From: Nonomuraea longispora
Lineage (GTDB): Bacteria > Actinomycetota > Actinomycetes > Streptosporangiales > Streptosporangiaceae
Direction of reading: 5' to 3'
DNA length: 64,000 bases
NCBI RefSeq assembly: GCF_004348345.1
Contig: NZ_SMJZ01000006.1
Span: forward strand, 26,299-90,298
Shown: positions 43,733 to 52,193 of the stretch, in pieces
Layout: each line of letters begins with the position of its first letter
How positions within the stretch are numbered: the stretch's first letter is position 1
The notes under the pieces: generated by a model
Database searches by the model: none
Told to the model about the DNA's origin: nothing
What the model saw: only the letters and a program-made list of their open reading frames with translations
Made by a program: the position numbers and the translations under genes

Positions 43733-44634
43733 GAGAGTTTCCTTCCGGTGAGCGCGAGGAACGCGTCGTCGAGCGTGGCCCGCTCGATGCGCAGGTCTCC
43801 GGGCACGATCTGCTGCCGGGCGAGCGCCAGGGTGACGGTGGGGGCGAGGTTGCCCGAGCCGGTCACCACGACCTGGTCGCCGCTCCTGGTCACGTCGCGC
43901 ACCTCGGGCAGGGCGAGCAGCACGGCGTCGTCGACGGGCGCGGACGGCCGGAACGTCACCCGCTGCTCGTCGCCCACCTGCGCGGTGAGCCCCGACGGCG
44001 TGTCGATGGCGGCCACCTTGCCGACGTCGATGAGCGCGAGCCGGTCACAAAGGCGTTCGGCCTCCTCCATGAAGTGCGTGACGAGCACGATCGTCACCCC
44101 GGATGCGCGTACCTGCTCGACCAGCTCCCAGGTGTCCCTGCGGGCCTGTGGGTCGAGCCCGGTCGTCAGCTCGTCCAGCACCGCCACGCGCGGCCTGCCG
44201 ACCAGCGCGAGCGCGACCGACAGCCGCTGGCGCTGCCCGCCGGAGAGCTTCTTGAACATGGTGTCGCGCTTGCCGCTGAGCCCGACCCGCTCGATCAGCT
44301 CGGACCAGTCGGCGGGGTTGGGGTAGAAGGAGGCGTACAGGTCCATGGCCTCCGACACCGTGATCTTCTCCGGCAGCTCGGCGGTCTGCAGCTGCATGCC
44401 CAGCACCCGACGCAGTCCGGCCCGGTCACGCCGGGGGTCGAGCCCGGCCACCTGTACGGTGCCGCCGTCCGGCACCCGCAGGCCCGCGACGCACTCCACG
44501 GTCGTGGTCTTTCCCGCGCCGTTCGGGCCGAGGATGCCGAAGATCTCGCCCTCCGCCACCTCGAAGGACACGTCCTCGACCGCAACGTGGTTCGGATACT
44601 GCTTGCGCAGGTTCCTGACCTCGATGATTTTCAT
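43729..44634 (-). CDS. ABC-2 type exporter ATP-binding protein
   Basis: A 301-residue DrrA-like ATPase. Walker A LGPNGAGKTTTVECVAGL, Q-loop MQLQTAELPEKITVSEAM, signature LSGGQRQRLSVALAL, Walker B VAVLDELTTGLDPQAR, H-loop THFMEEAERL, and a C-terminal extension of ~75 residues typical of drug-export ATPases. ATG at 44632-44634; weak ribosome binding site. It precedes the permease with a 4-bp overlap. The 108 bp to the divergent histidine-kinase gene hold both promoters. Confidence 0.92.
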   Translation of the reverse strand: MKIIEVRNLRKQYPNHVAVEDVSFEVAEGEIFGILGPNGAGKTTTVECVAGLRVPDGGTVQVAGLDPRRDRAGLRRVLGMQLQTAELPEKITVSEAMDLYASFYPNPADWSELIERVGLSGKRDTMFKKLSGGQRQRLSVALALVGRPRVAVLDELTTGLDPQARRDTWELVEQVRASGVTIVLVTHFMEEAERLCDRLALIDVGKVAAIDTPSGLTAQVGDEQRVTFRPSAPVDDAVLLALPEVRDVTRSGDQVVVTGSGNLAPTVTLALARQQIVPGDLRIERATLDDAFLALTGRKLS

Positions 44635-44742
44635 GTCATCGACGCTAGAAATCCGGCGGGAGCGGGGGAATCCGGGTGGATGCCCGCCAAGGGTGTACTT
44701 AGATGCAGTGACCGTGGCGCACCGTTGCCGCAGACTAGAGGC

Positions 44743-46170
44743 ATGCTTCGCAGCTTCGGCCGGATTCTGGTGCTTCTCGCGTTCCTCGTCCTCGAGGTGC
44801 CCGCGATCCCGCTGACCGGGCTCATGCTGCTGCTGACGTTCGGCCTGGGCATGGTCTTCCTGTTCCCGTGGCAGGTGATGATGGTCCGGGGCCTGGCCGA
44901 GCTGAACCGGCGGCTGATGCGCAGGTGGACGGACATCGAGATCGAGCCCCCGTACCTGCCCGAACCGCCACCCCCGGTGCCGCAGGCGGACGGCATGTAC
45001 CGCTCCGACCGCACCCTCTACAAGACGCCCAGGATCCCGGCGTGGAACAACCGGTGGAAGTGGCTGCTCACCGACCCGGGCTCGTGGCGTGACCTGCTCT
45101 GGCTGGTCCTCGACGTGGTGGTGAAGCCGCTGCTGGTGCCGCTGTTCGTCGTGCTTCCCGCACGCGGCCTGCGCCTGTACGCGCAGTGGAGCGAGCTGCT
45201 GCTCGGCGCGACCACCGCCAGCCGCCTGGCGGGGCAGGTCAGCCATCTCAAGCGCACCCGCAACCTGGCCAACGACTCCAAGGCGGCCGAGATGCGCAGG
45301 ATCGAGCGCGACCTGCACGACGGCACGCAGGCCAGGCTGGTGGCCATCGGCATGACGCTGGGCGCCGTCGAGCAGCTCGTCGACCAGGACCCCAAGGCTG
45401 CCAAGGCGCTGCTGGCCAAGGCCAGGGACGCCTCCTCCGAGACGCTGACGGAGCTGCGCCGGGTCATCCGGGGCATCCATCCGCCGGTGCTGGCCGAGCG
45501 CGGGCTGGCCGACGCCGTCCGCGCGCTCGCCATGGACAGCCCGATGGACGTCACCGTCGACATCGACCTGCCGCACCGGCCCGACGCTCCGGTGGAGGCC
45601 GCGGTCTACTTCGCGGTCAGCGAGCTGCTCTCCAACGCGGCGCGGCACGGCAACGCCCGCAAGGCGACGGTCGACGTCAGCGCCAACGGCCCTCACCTGC
45701 GCATCTCGGTCACCGACGACGGCATGGGCGGTGCCGACCCGTCGAAGGGCACCGGCCTGTCGGGCATCGAACGGCGGCTGGCCGCCTTCGACGGCGTGCT
45801 CGCCCTGAACAGCCCGCCGGGCGGGCCCACCACCGTGACGATGGAGCTGCCCCGGGTGCTGCCCGAGCACTGGGCGGGCGACGTGCACAAGATGCCGCGA
45901 TGGAAGACGGTGGCGGTCGTCATGTTGTGGGCGACGGCCTGGTGCCCGACGATGCCGCAGGGGGTCGTGGCGGGCGTCTTCAAGGTCCTGGGAACCGAGG
46001 AGAAGGCCTGGTTCCTCGCGCTGCACCTGCCCGAGTTCTGGCAGTGGCCCATGATTCTGGGCATGATCACGGTGGGTCTGTTCATGCACGTCCTGGCCAT
46101 CCGGATCCCGGCCGCCCACAACCGCGAGCGCTTGCTCACCGGCAAGCCGGCGGCCAAGGTGTTGTGCTGA
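44743..46170 (+). CDS. Sensor histidine kinase, NarL-type (HisKA_3) with flanking membrane segments
   Basis: A 475-residue kinase. The N-terminal part has a helical membrane hairpin (ILVLLAFLVLEVPAIPLTGLMLLLTFGLGMVFLFPW), a loop, and a further helix pair near residues 118-140. Phospho-acceptor His192 lies in EMRRIERDLHDGTQARL; the HATPase domain has SELLSNAARHGNA and DDGMGGADPSKGTGLSGIERRL. Unusually, about 80 residues follow the ATPase domain with two more hydrophobic segments (VVMLWATAWCPTMPQGVV and MILGMITVGLFMHVLAI). Its stop overlaps the response-regulator start. It faces the ABC exporter, its probable target. Confidence 0.9.
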   Translation: MLRSFGRILVLLAFLVLEVPAIPLTGLMLLLTFGLGMVFLFPWQVMMVRGLAELNRRLMRRWTDIEIEPPYLPEPPPPVPQADGMYRSDRTLYKTPRIPAWNNRWKWLLTDPGSWRDLLWLVLDVVVKPLLVPLFVVLPARGLRLYAQWSELLLGATTASRLAGQVSHLKRTRNLANDSKAAEMRRIERDLHDGTQARLVAIGMTLGAVEQLVDQDPKAAKALLAKARDASSETLTELRRVIRGIHPPVLAERGLADAVRALAMDSPMDVTVDIDLPHRPDAPVEAAVYFAVSELLSNAARHGNARKATVDVSANGPHLRISVTDDGMGGADPSKGTGLSGIERRLAAFDGVLALNSPPGGPTTVTMELPRVLPEHWAGDVHKMPRWKTVAVVMLWATAWCPTMPQGVVAGVFKVLGTEEKAWFLALHLPEFWQWPMILGMITVGLFMHVLAIRIPAAHNRERLLTGKPAAKVLC

Positions 46171-46823
46171 TGACAAACCGTGTTCTCGTCGCCGAAGACC
46201 TCTACCTGCTCAGAGACGGGCTGGTCCACCTGCTCCAGGCCCACGGCTTCATGGTCGTGGCGGCCGTGGAGAGCGGGCCCGAGTTGCTCAAGGGCCTGGT
46301 GGAGCTCCGCCCCGACGTCTCCATCGTCGATGTACGGCTGCCGCCCACGTTCACCGACGAGGGCCTGAAGGCCGCCCTCGCGGCCAGGGAGAAGGTGCCC
46401 GGCCTGCCGATCCTGGTGCTGTCCCAGCACGTCGAGCAGCTCTACGCCCGCGAGCTGCTCGCCGACGGCTCGGGCGGCATCGGCTATCTGCTGAAGGACC
46501 GCGTCTTCAACGCCGACCAGTTCGTCGACGCCGTACGCCGGGTCGCCGCGGGCGGCACGGCCATGGACCCCGAGGTGATCGCCAAGCTGCTGGCCAGCAA
46601 CGCCAGGGACGAGCCACTGGCCGCGCTGACCCCCCGCGAGCGGGAGGTGCTGGAGGCCATGGCGGAGGGCCGGTCCAACGCGGCCATCTCCCAACGCCTC
46701 TACCTCAGCGAGAGCGCCGTGGCCAAGCACACGGCCTCCATCTTCGGCAAGCTCGGCCTGGCGCCGTCCGACGACGACAACCGGCGGGTGCTGGCCGTTC
46801 TGGCGTACCTGAACAGCCGCTAG
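46170..46823 (+). CDS. Response regulator, NarL/FixJ (LuxR HTH) family
   Basis: A 217-residue regulator. Receiver domain with acidic pocket AED (Asp10) and phospho-acceptor Asp54 (SIVDVRLPP), Lys in LLKDR; then a LuxR-type HTH: LTPREREVLEAMAEGRSNAAISQRLYLSESAVAKHTASIFGKL. The start ATG shares one base with the kinase stop (TGATG). The C-terminal end DDDNRRVLAVLAYLNSR is typical of regulators paired with DesK-like kinases. Confidence 0.94.
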   Translation: MTNRVLVAEDLYLLRDGLVHLLQAHGFMVVAAVESGPELLKGLVELRPDVSIVDVRLPPTFTDEGLKAALAAREKVPGLPILVLSQHVEQLYARELLADGSGGIGYLLKDRVFNADQFVDAVRRVAAGGTAMDPEVIAKLLASNARDEPLAALTPREREVLEAMAEGRSNAAISQRLYLSESAVAKHTASIFGKLGLAPSDDDNRRVLAVLAYLNSR

Positions 46824-46897
46824 CCTCGCCGCCCGCCCCGAGTTGTCGGTCCCAGCGGCTATTTTCATAGGGGCAGGCGACGAAGAGGTGGTAACAG

Positions 46898-47995
46898 GTG
46901 AAGATCCGGGTTAACCGCGATGTTTTGGCAGATGCGGTGGCGTGGGCTGCCCGAATGCTGCCCAGCCGCCCTGTGGTGCCCGTTCTGTCCGGGCTGTTGC
47001 TGGAGGCGGGCGACGAGCTCACCCTGTCCGCGTTCGACTACGACGTCTCCGCGCGGGCCGCGATCGACGCCGACGTGGCCGAGACGGGCAGCGTGCTGAT
47101 CCCCGGCCGGCTGCTGGCCGAGATCAGCCGGAGCCTGCCCGCCGACGACGTGGAGATCGTCACCGAAGGCGCAGAGGCGGTGCTGACCTGCGGCAGCGCC
47201 GAGTTCGGGCTGATCACGATGCCGGTGGAGGACTTCCCGACCATGCCGGCCATGCCGGCGAGCGTCGGAGCGATCGGCGGCGGCGTGTTCGCCGCGGCCG
47301 TCGGCCAGGTCGCGCCGGCGGCCAGCCGCGACGACACGCTGCCCATGCTCACCGGCATCAGGGTCGACATCGAGGGCGAGTCGGTGGCGATGGCGGCGAC
47401 CGACCGCTACCGCATCGCCGCCCGCGACTTCTCCTGGCGTCCGGTCGCCCCCGACGTCGCCGTCTCCGCCATGGTGCCTGCCCGCGTGCTGGTCGAGGTG
47501 GCCAAGTCGCTGCGCGGCGGCGAGGTGTCGGTCTCGATGGGCGACGGGGTCGCCGGGTTCGAGAGCGTCGGCCGCAGCACGACCGTGCGCCTGCTCGACG
47601 AGCAGTTCATCGACTACCGCTCGCGGCTGACCAACGACTGGTCGATCAGGGCCGACGTGGCGGTGGCGCCGTTCGTCAACGCCATCAAGCGGGTGGCCCT
47701 GGTGGCCGAGCGCAACACCGCGATCCGGTTGTCGTTCAGCCAGGGCCAGGTGCTCATCCAGGCCGGCGGGGGCGACATCGGCCGCGGTACCGAGGTGGTC
47801 GAGTGCGAGCTGCGCGGCGACGACATCCAGGTCGCCTTCCAGTCGCAGTTCCTGCTCGACGGGCTGACCGGCATCGAGAGCGAGCTGGCGCGCATCAACA
47901 TGGAGTCGCCCACCAGGCCCGCCCTCATCCAGGACGTGCCCGGAGACGCCCAGCCCGTCTTCCGCTACCTCGTCATGTCGCTGCGCCAGTCATGA
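46898..47995 (+). CDS. DNA polymerase III beta clamp (DnaN) paralogue
   Basis: A 365-residue sliding clamp with three repeats of the clamp fold. Conserved elements: MKIRVNRDVLADAVAWAARMLPSRPVVPVLSGLLLEA, DDTLPMLTGIRVDIEGE, AATDRYRIAARDF, VALVAERNTAIRLSFSQGQVLIQAGG, and FLLDGLTGIESELARINMESPTRPALI. It is not next to dnaA, recF or gyrB and lies between a two-component system and a GntR gene, so it is probably a second clamp. The C-terminus ends VFRYLVMSLRQS where canonical actinobacterial DnaN has YLIMPVRL, a change in the region that frames the ligand-binding pocket. GTG start; convergent overlap of 6 bp with the GntR gene. Confidence 0.88.
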   Translation: MKIRVNRDVLADAVAWAARMLPSRPVVPVLSGLLLEAGDELTLSAFDYDVSARAAIDADVAETGSVLIPGRLLAEISRSLPADDVEIVTEGAEAVLTCGSAEFGLITMPVEDFPTMPAMPASVGAIGGGVFAAAVGQVAPAASRDDTLPMLTGIRVDIEGESVAMAATDRYRIAARDFSWRPVAPDVAVSAMVPARVLVEVAKSLRGGEVSVSMGDGVAGFESVGRSTTVRLLDEQFIDYRSRLTNDWSIRADVAVAPFVNAIKRVALVAERNTAIRLSFSQGQVLIQAGGGDIGRGTEVVECELRGDDIQVAFQSQFLLDGLTGIESELARINMESPTRPALIQDVPGDAQPVFRYLVMSLRQS

Positions 47996-48664
47996 CTCGG
48001 TGAGGGCGATGAGGATGTGCTCCATGCAGGCGTGCCCCGCCCGCTCGGCGGCCGAGGCGTCGCCGGCGGCGATGGCTCTGGCGATCGCGTCGTGGGGGAT
48101 GTAGCTCCTGTTCAGCGACGTGCCCGCGGCCGTGATGCTGGCCCGCAGCGCCGCCGAGAAGTCCTCGTAGAGGTCGATCAGCACCATGTTGTGGGTGGCG
48201 TGCGCGACCGCCATGTGGAAGGCCAGGTCGGCCTCGACGAAGTGGTCGGGGTCGTCCAGCTCCCAGGCCCGGTCACGCTCGGCCAGCGCCGCCTCGATGC
48301 GCTGGATGTCCTCGTCGGTGCGCCGGGTGGCGGCCAGGCGCGCCGACTCGACCTCGAGCGCGCGGCGCACCTCGAAGATCTCGAGCTGCTCGGCCTGGCG
48401 CAACCGCCGCAACATCGCGCCGGACAACTCGCTTGTGGCCCGGACGTACGTGCCGTCGCCCTGGCGGCATTCGAGCAGCCCGGCGTGCGTGAGCGCGCGT
48501 ACGGCCTCCCGAACGGTGTTGCGGCCCACACCGAGCTGCTCGGCGAGCACCGTCTCGGTAGGGATCTTGCCGTTCATCGGCCACGTCCCTGAGGTGATCT
48601 GCTCCTTGAGCTGCTCGATCACCTGGTCGACGAGCGAAGCCCGCTGCGCCGTACGCAGACTCAC
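47990..48664 (-). CDS. GntR family regulator, FadR/FCD subfamily
   Basis: A 224-residue regulator. Winged helix at the N-terminus (QVIEQLKEQITSGTWPMNGKIPTETVLAEQLGVGRNTVREAVRALTHAGLLECRQGDGTYVRA) and an all-helical FCD domain with metal-binding Asp/His residues in DHFVEADLAFHMAVAHATHN and HACMEHI. GTG start at 48662-48664. Effector is probably an organic acid. The upstream 100 bp is AT-richer than the surroundings and includes CTGGTAGACC (48710-48719), close to a FadR-type TGGTNNNACC half palindrome. The target gene is unknown. Confidence 0.9.
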   Translation of the reverse strand: MSLRTAQRASLVDQVIEQLKEQITSGTWPMNGKIPTETVLAEQLGVGRNTVREAVRALTHAGLLECRQGDGTYVRATSELSGAMLRRLRQAEQLEIFEVRRALEVESARLAATRRTDEDIQRIEAALAERDRAWELDDPDHFVEADLAFHMAVAHATHNMVLIDLYEDFSAALRASITAAGTSLNRSYIPHDAIARAIAAGDASAAERAGHACMEHILIALTES

Positions 48665-48764
48665 AGTCCGCCTCCTCCGGGAAAGCCAATCATCCTATGA
48701 GTGAATGACTGGTAGACCCTAATTATTCCAGACTCGAAAAGCCAAATCTGGAGCTCCCGGAGGT

Positions 48765-50108
48765 TCAGCGAGAAACGCTGGTGTCGACCGTCACCCCCGC
48801 CATGGCGGAGCGTACCCCGGCCGACTCGAGAGCCTTGTGGTAGGCCGCCGTCTGCCGCGTCACGGACCCTAGTCTGCCGTAGAGGTCGCCCAGCTCGCGC
48901 CAGCAGCGCGCGGCCGACCGGTCGGAGCCGAACACCGGCCGGTCGAGCCCGGCCAGCAGCTCCTGCGCGCTGCGCACGTGGGCCGCGGCGTCGCCGCCGA
49001 GCTCGAGCGCGACGGCGGCGAGGACGAGGTGCGCCTCGGCGGTAGTCGTGCCGAAACGGTCGTGGGAGAGCCCCAGGGCCGTCGTGGCGAGCTCTCCGGC
49101 CCGCGCCGGGTCGCCGGCCCGCACCCGCACCCGCGCGTGCACGATGAGGCTCTCGCCGTGCTCACGGATGGTGGCGGGGAAGACGGCGAACGCCTCGGAG
49201 GCGGCACTGACGAGCCGCTCGGCCTCGGAGATGCCGGCCGTGGGCAGCCGCGACCAGTGCATGGCGGCCCGTGCGAGCTGCAGCGCCAGACGGGCCTCAC
49301 GCCCTGCCATGATCGCGTCGTCGGCGAGGCGTACGGCCAGCGCGGAGTCCTCGCCCGCGGCGGCGGCCGAGCTGGCCTCCCACAGGGACCGGATCTCCCC
49401 GGAACGGTCCACAACCCGAGGGACGCCGGTCAGGTCGAGCACGTCCTTCACGTAGTCGAGCTCGGGGAAGTGGCTCTCGCGCTCGCTGCGTGCCTCCACC
49501 AGCGCGGTGGCCAGGTCGATGGCGACCTCACCCTGCGTGATGGACAGCCGCCTGGCCTGCCGCAGCGCGGAGACGGCCAGGTCGTGGGCGCGCAGCCGGT
49601 CGCCGGCCCGCTGGTAGCAGCGGCTCAGCGAGATGGCGAGCGGCAGGTCGGCCAGCCGCTCGGGATGGGCCGACGCCTCCCTGCGCAGGCGCTCGAAGGC
49701 CTCGACGGCCTGGCCGAGCCGGCCCTGTGCCTCAAGAGCGCGCGCCCTGCCGAAGCGGGCGTGCGCGGTGAGCATGGCGTTTTCCTCGTCGGCCGCCTTC
49801 ACGATCTCCGTGAAACGATCGGCGGCTGCGGAAGGGTCGCCGTGCTGCAACTCCAGCTCGGCGTGGCGCAGTCCCAGCTCGGTGTCGATCCGCTGACGGG
49901 GCTCGATCCCGTGCAGCAGGAACTCGGTCGTGCAGCCGAGTCGCTCGGCGAGCAGCCGGGCCACGACGGGAGTCGGCGTGCGCTTACCCGACTCAATGAG
50001 CGAGACATAACTGTCAGACAGGTCGGGCCCGGCCAGCTGGGCCTGGGACATCCGCCTGTTCAGCCGCAGTCCTCGGACGCGGTCACCGATGGTTCCCTGA
50101 CTCGGCAT
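48765..50108 (-). CDS. XRE-family regulator with TPR-like helical repeats
   Basis: A 447-residue protein. N-terminal helix-turn-helix in IGDRVRGLRLNRRMSQAQLAGPDLSDSYVSLIESGKRTPTPVVARLLAERLG; the remaining ~370 residues are Ala/Leu/Arg-rich helical pairs of TPR type (for example HAELELQHGDPSAAADRFTEIVKAADEE, ARFGRARALEAQGRLGQAVEAFERL). Such proteins sense a peptide or other ligand through the repeats. ATG at 50106-50108 preceded by GAGAG; an in-frame TTG at 50120 is less likely. It is upstream of, and on the same strand as, no obvious partner. Confidence 0.85.
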   Translation of the reverse strand: MPSQGTIGDRVRGLRLNRRMSQAQLAGPDLSDSYVSLIESGKRTPTPVVARLLAERLGCTTEFLLHGIEPRQRIDTELGLRHAELELQHGDPSAAADRFTEIVKAADEENAMLTAHARFGRARALEAQGRLGQAVEAFERLRREASAHPERLADLPLAISLSRCYQRAGDRLRAHDLAVSALRQARRLSITQGEVAIDLATALVEARSERESHFPELDYVKDVLDLTGVPRVVDRSGEIRSLWEASSAAAAGEDSALAVRLADDAIMAGREARLALQLARAAMHWSRLPTAGISEAERLVSAASEAFAVFPATIREHGESLIVHARVRVRAGDPARAGELATTALGLSHDRFGTTTAEAHLVLAAVALELGGDAAAHVRSAQELLAGLDRPVFGSDRSAARCWRELGDLYGRLGSVTRQTAAYHKALESAGVRSAMAGVTVDTSVSR

Positions 50109-50204
50109 CTCATCTCTCAAGGCGGGGAAGGGTCAACAACACGCAATGATTGCATGAAGTAGCCGAATCGGGTATCCCCACGTGAAGAATTCCCCGCAGG
50201 GAGA

Positions 50205-50738
50205 TTAATCGTCGCCCTCGTCCTTGCCGGGGAAAAGCATCTGGCAGACCTCGAGGTACAAGGTCTCCGGATACGGAATGTACCCGACTGTTGACAGCGC
50301 CTGGTCCTGGCCGGCCGACTCGAGGATGAACTCACCGTAACCGAGCATGCGCCCAAGCAGAGATCTTTGGAAGCTCATGTCGGTGACCTTGCCCAACGGC
50401 ATCATCGCGACCTTGCGGGTGATGAGCCCGGTGGTCAGCAACATTCGCGTGGACGTCACCACAAAGTAATCGACCGACCACTCCGCCACTTTCCATACGA
50501 AACGGATCAGCAGCAGGAGCCACAGCCACCAGACGACGACCAGCGCCGTGCCACCCGCTCCGGCGCCGCCGAAGAAGCTGCTGAGCAGTCCCGCGACGAT
50601 CAGGCCGCCGAAGACCTCGGCGACCGGACGGAGCAGGATGGCAGGGTGCCGCCGCACCATGAGGACCTGTTGTTCGTGGGGGAGGAGGTAGCGGTTGACC
50701 GACGACGGAGCGGAGTCCCCGTGGGTCACAAGTCTCAT
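50205..50738 (-). CDS. PH domain (DUF304/bPH2) membrane protein
   Basis: A 177-residue protein. N-terminal segment LPHEQQVLMVRRHPAILLRPVAEVFGGL, two membrane helices (LIVAGLLSSFF; ALVVVWWLWLLLLIRFVW), then the bacterial PH-like domain WSVDYFVVTSTRMLLTTGLITRKVAMMPLGKVTDMSFQRSLLGRMLGYGEFILESAGQ. Function is unknown; PH/YdbT-like proteins are thought to act at the membrane in stress. The start overlaps the stop of the upstream 52-residue gene (ATGA). Confidence 0.88.
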   Translation of the reverse strand: MRLVTHGDSAPSSVNRYLLPHEQQVLMVRRHPAILLRPVAEVFGGLIVAGLLSSFFGGAGAGGTALVVVWWLWLLLLIRFVWKVAEWSVDYFVVTSTRMLLTTGLITRKVAMMPLGKVTDMSFQRSLLGRMLGYGEFILESAGQDQALSTVGYIPYPETLYLEVCQMLFPGKDEGDD

Positions 50739-50893
50739 GCGAGGCTGTTCACGAATTGAGCCAGCGAGTCGGCTGCGTTGAACACCGTGTCGAACGCTCC
50801 TCTCACCGCGTCCGCGGCGTCAGCTGGTCGCGCGAACAGGTAGTACGCGACAAATGCGATACCACCGTATGTGAGGACTTTTTTGACCTGCAC
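50735..50893 (-). CDS. Small membrane protein (52 aa), unknown function
   Basis: GTG start at 50891-50893 spaced 5 nt from GGAGG. The product has one hydrophobic helix (VLTYGGIAFVAYYLFA) followed by a helical Ala/Asp-rich tail (ADAVRGAFDTVFNAADSLAQF) that could be amphipathic. Its stop overlaps the PH-domain gene start (ATGA), so the two are translationally coupled and may work together. The 96-bp gap upstream contains a G/T-rich stretch and no further gene. Confidence 0.78.
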   Translation of the reverse strand: MQVKKVLTYGGIAFVAYYLFARPADAADAVRGAFDTVFNAADSLAQFVNSLA

Positions 50894-50989
50894 TGTCGCC
50901 TCCGTGCCACTTACCCACTCCACCCACCGTCTACATTACCCACCCGGGTGCCGGGGTAAAGGTAACTTGGTGGGTATGTTCTGATCTTG

Positions 50990-51214
50990 CTAGCCACGTT
51001 CGCTGGCCACCAGGGCCAACACGTGAAGGTGCTTACGCGCGATGCGCTCCACCAGCCCTGGATGTGCGTAGCCGGTGACCTCCAGCGCGCCGTAGTGCGC
51101 GGCTTCGACGCAGCGCGTTACGGTGGTCGAGGAGTGGACGCCGGCGAACTCGTCGCGCAGCAGCGCCTCCACCTCCGCGTACGGAGTCGGATCGGCCTTG
51201 GTGTGATCGTTCAC
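50990..51214 (-). CDS. Three-helix bundle dimerisation domain protein (small, unknown role)
   Basis: A 74-residue helical protein. Begins VNDHTKADPTPYAEVEALLR and continues DEFAGVHSSTTVTRCVEAA with a hydrophobic helix ALEVTGYAHPGLVERIARKHLHVLALV. It resembles the small actinobacterial three-helix bundle dimerisation family (loosely related to DUF3562). The start is taken as GTG at 51212-51214, after GAGGTG; it overlaps the stop codon of an 11-residue leader frame. A longer in-frame reading to 51307 is less natural. Confidence 0.65.
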   Translation of the reverse strand: MNDHTKADPTPYAEVEALLRDEFAGVHSSTTVTRCVEAAHYGALEVTGYAHPGLVERIARKHLHVLALVASERG

Positions 51215-51246
51215 GAGAACACCTCGGCACCGGGCATGTCGCTCAT
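51211..51246 (-). CDS. Possible 11-residue leader peptide coupled to the next gene
   Basis: ATG at 51244-51246, preceded by GGGGGAG at 4 nt, encodes MSDMPGAEVFS and stops at a TGA (51211-51213) that overlaps the GTG start of the 74-residue gene. The ribosome binding site is better than that of the downstream gene, so translation of this frame could feed the next one by reinitiation. Short length means chance cannot be excluded. Confidence 0.4.
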   Translation of the reverse strand: MSDMPGAEVFS

Positions 51247-51388
51247 CGTGCTCCCCCACGCGCAATGCGGAAGTTGCCTTCCTGTCTCTTCGTACCCACT
51301 CAACCACAGTATGTAACGAAGTGACGACTCCGCGTGACGGAAAAAGGACTTTTCACGCCAGGGCTTCAGATTGCGCCGCTTCAGGGGG

Positions 51389-52027
51389 TCAGACCACGCC
51401 GTAGAGCCGGTCGCCCGCGTCGCCGAGCCCCGGCACGATGTAGCCGCTGTCGTTGAGCCGCTCGTCGAGCGCGGCCGTCACCACGCGGATCGGCTTGCCG
51501 GAGTTGGCGAACACCTTGTCCATGTGGGCCAGGCCTTCGGGCGCGGCCAGCAGGCAGATGGCCGTGACGTCGACCGCCCCCCGCTCGAACAGGAACTGCA
51601 CGGCCGCCGCCAGCGTGCCGCCGGTGGCGAGCATGGGGTCGACCACGAAGCACTGCCGCCCGGAGAGGTCGTCGGGCAGGCGCGTGGCGTAGGTCTCCGC
51701 CTGCAGCGTCGACTCGTTGCGGATCATGCCGAGAAACCCGACCTCGGCCGTGGGCAGCAGCCTCGTCATGCCGTCGAGCATGCCGAGCCCCGCGCGCAGG
51801 ATGGGCACGACCAGCGGGTGCGGCTTGGCCAGCCGGACACCGTGGGCAGGGGCGACGGGCGTCTCGACGGTGACGTCGGTGACGCGCACGTCGCGGGTGG
51901 CCTCGTACGCGAGCAGCGTCACCAGCTCGTCGGCGAGCCTGCGGAACGTCGGCGAGTCGGTGCGGACATCACGCAGCGCGGTCAGTTTGTGTGCCACGAG
52001 CGGATGGTCGACGACGAGGGTTTCCAT
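51389..52027 (-). CDS. upp: Uracil phosphoribosyltransferase
   Basis: A 212-residue enzyme that converts uracil and PRPP to UMP in pyrimidine salvage. Begins [43 protein letters not shown]; the PRPP-binding motif is [19 protein letters not shown], and the uracil-binding C-terminal region ends [22 protein letters not shown]. The ATG at 52025-52027 fits the conserved N-terminus; ribosome binding site weak. Adjacent to the divergent tadA cluster, as in streptomycetes. The gap on its 3' side (51247-51388) holds only A-rich sequence and no gene. Confidence 0.95.
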   Translation of the reverse strand: METLVVDHPLVAHKLTALRDVRTDSPTFRRLADELVTLLAYEATRDVRVTDVTVETPVAPAHGVRLAKPHPLVVPILRAGLGMLDGMTRLLPTAEVGFLGMIRNESTLQAETYATRLPDDLSGRQCFVVDPMLATGGTLAAAVQFLFERGAVDVTAICLLAAPEGLAHMDKVFANSGKPIRVVTAALDERLNDSGYIVPGLGDAGDRLYGVV

Positions 52028-52193
52028 AGGGTGCCACGCTATCTCGTGACGGCGGAGGACGCAGACCGTGCTGCTCACGGCCGCTCACCTCATCGGTTTT
52101 GATCACAATTTGGTCGGAGAGGCACACGACCAGTGGCCGACTCTGGAACGATTAGGTGTTGGTGATATCTGTCGTGTCAGAGGTCGGGTGGAG

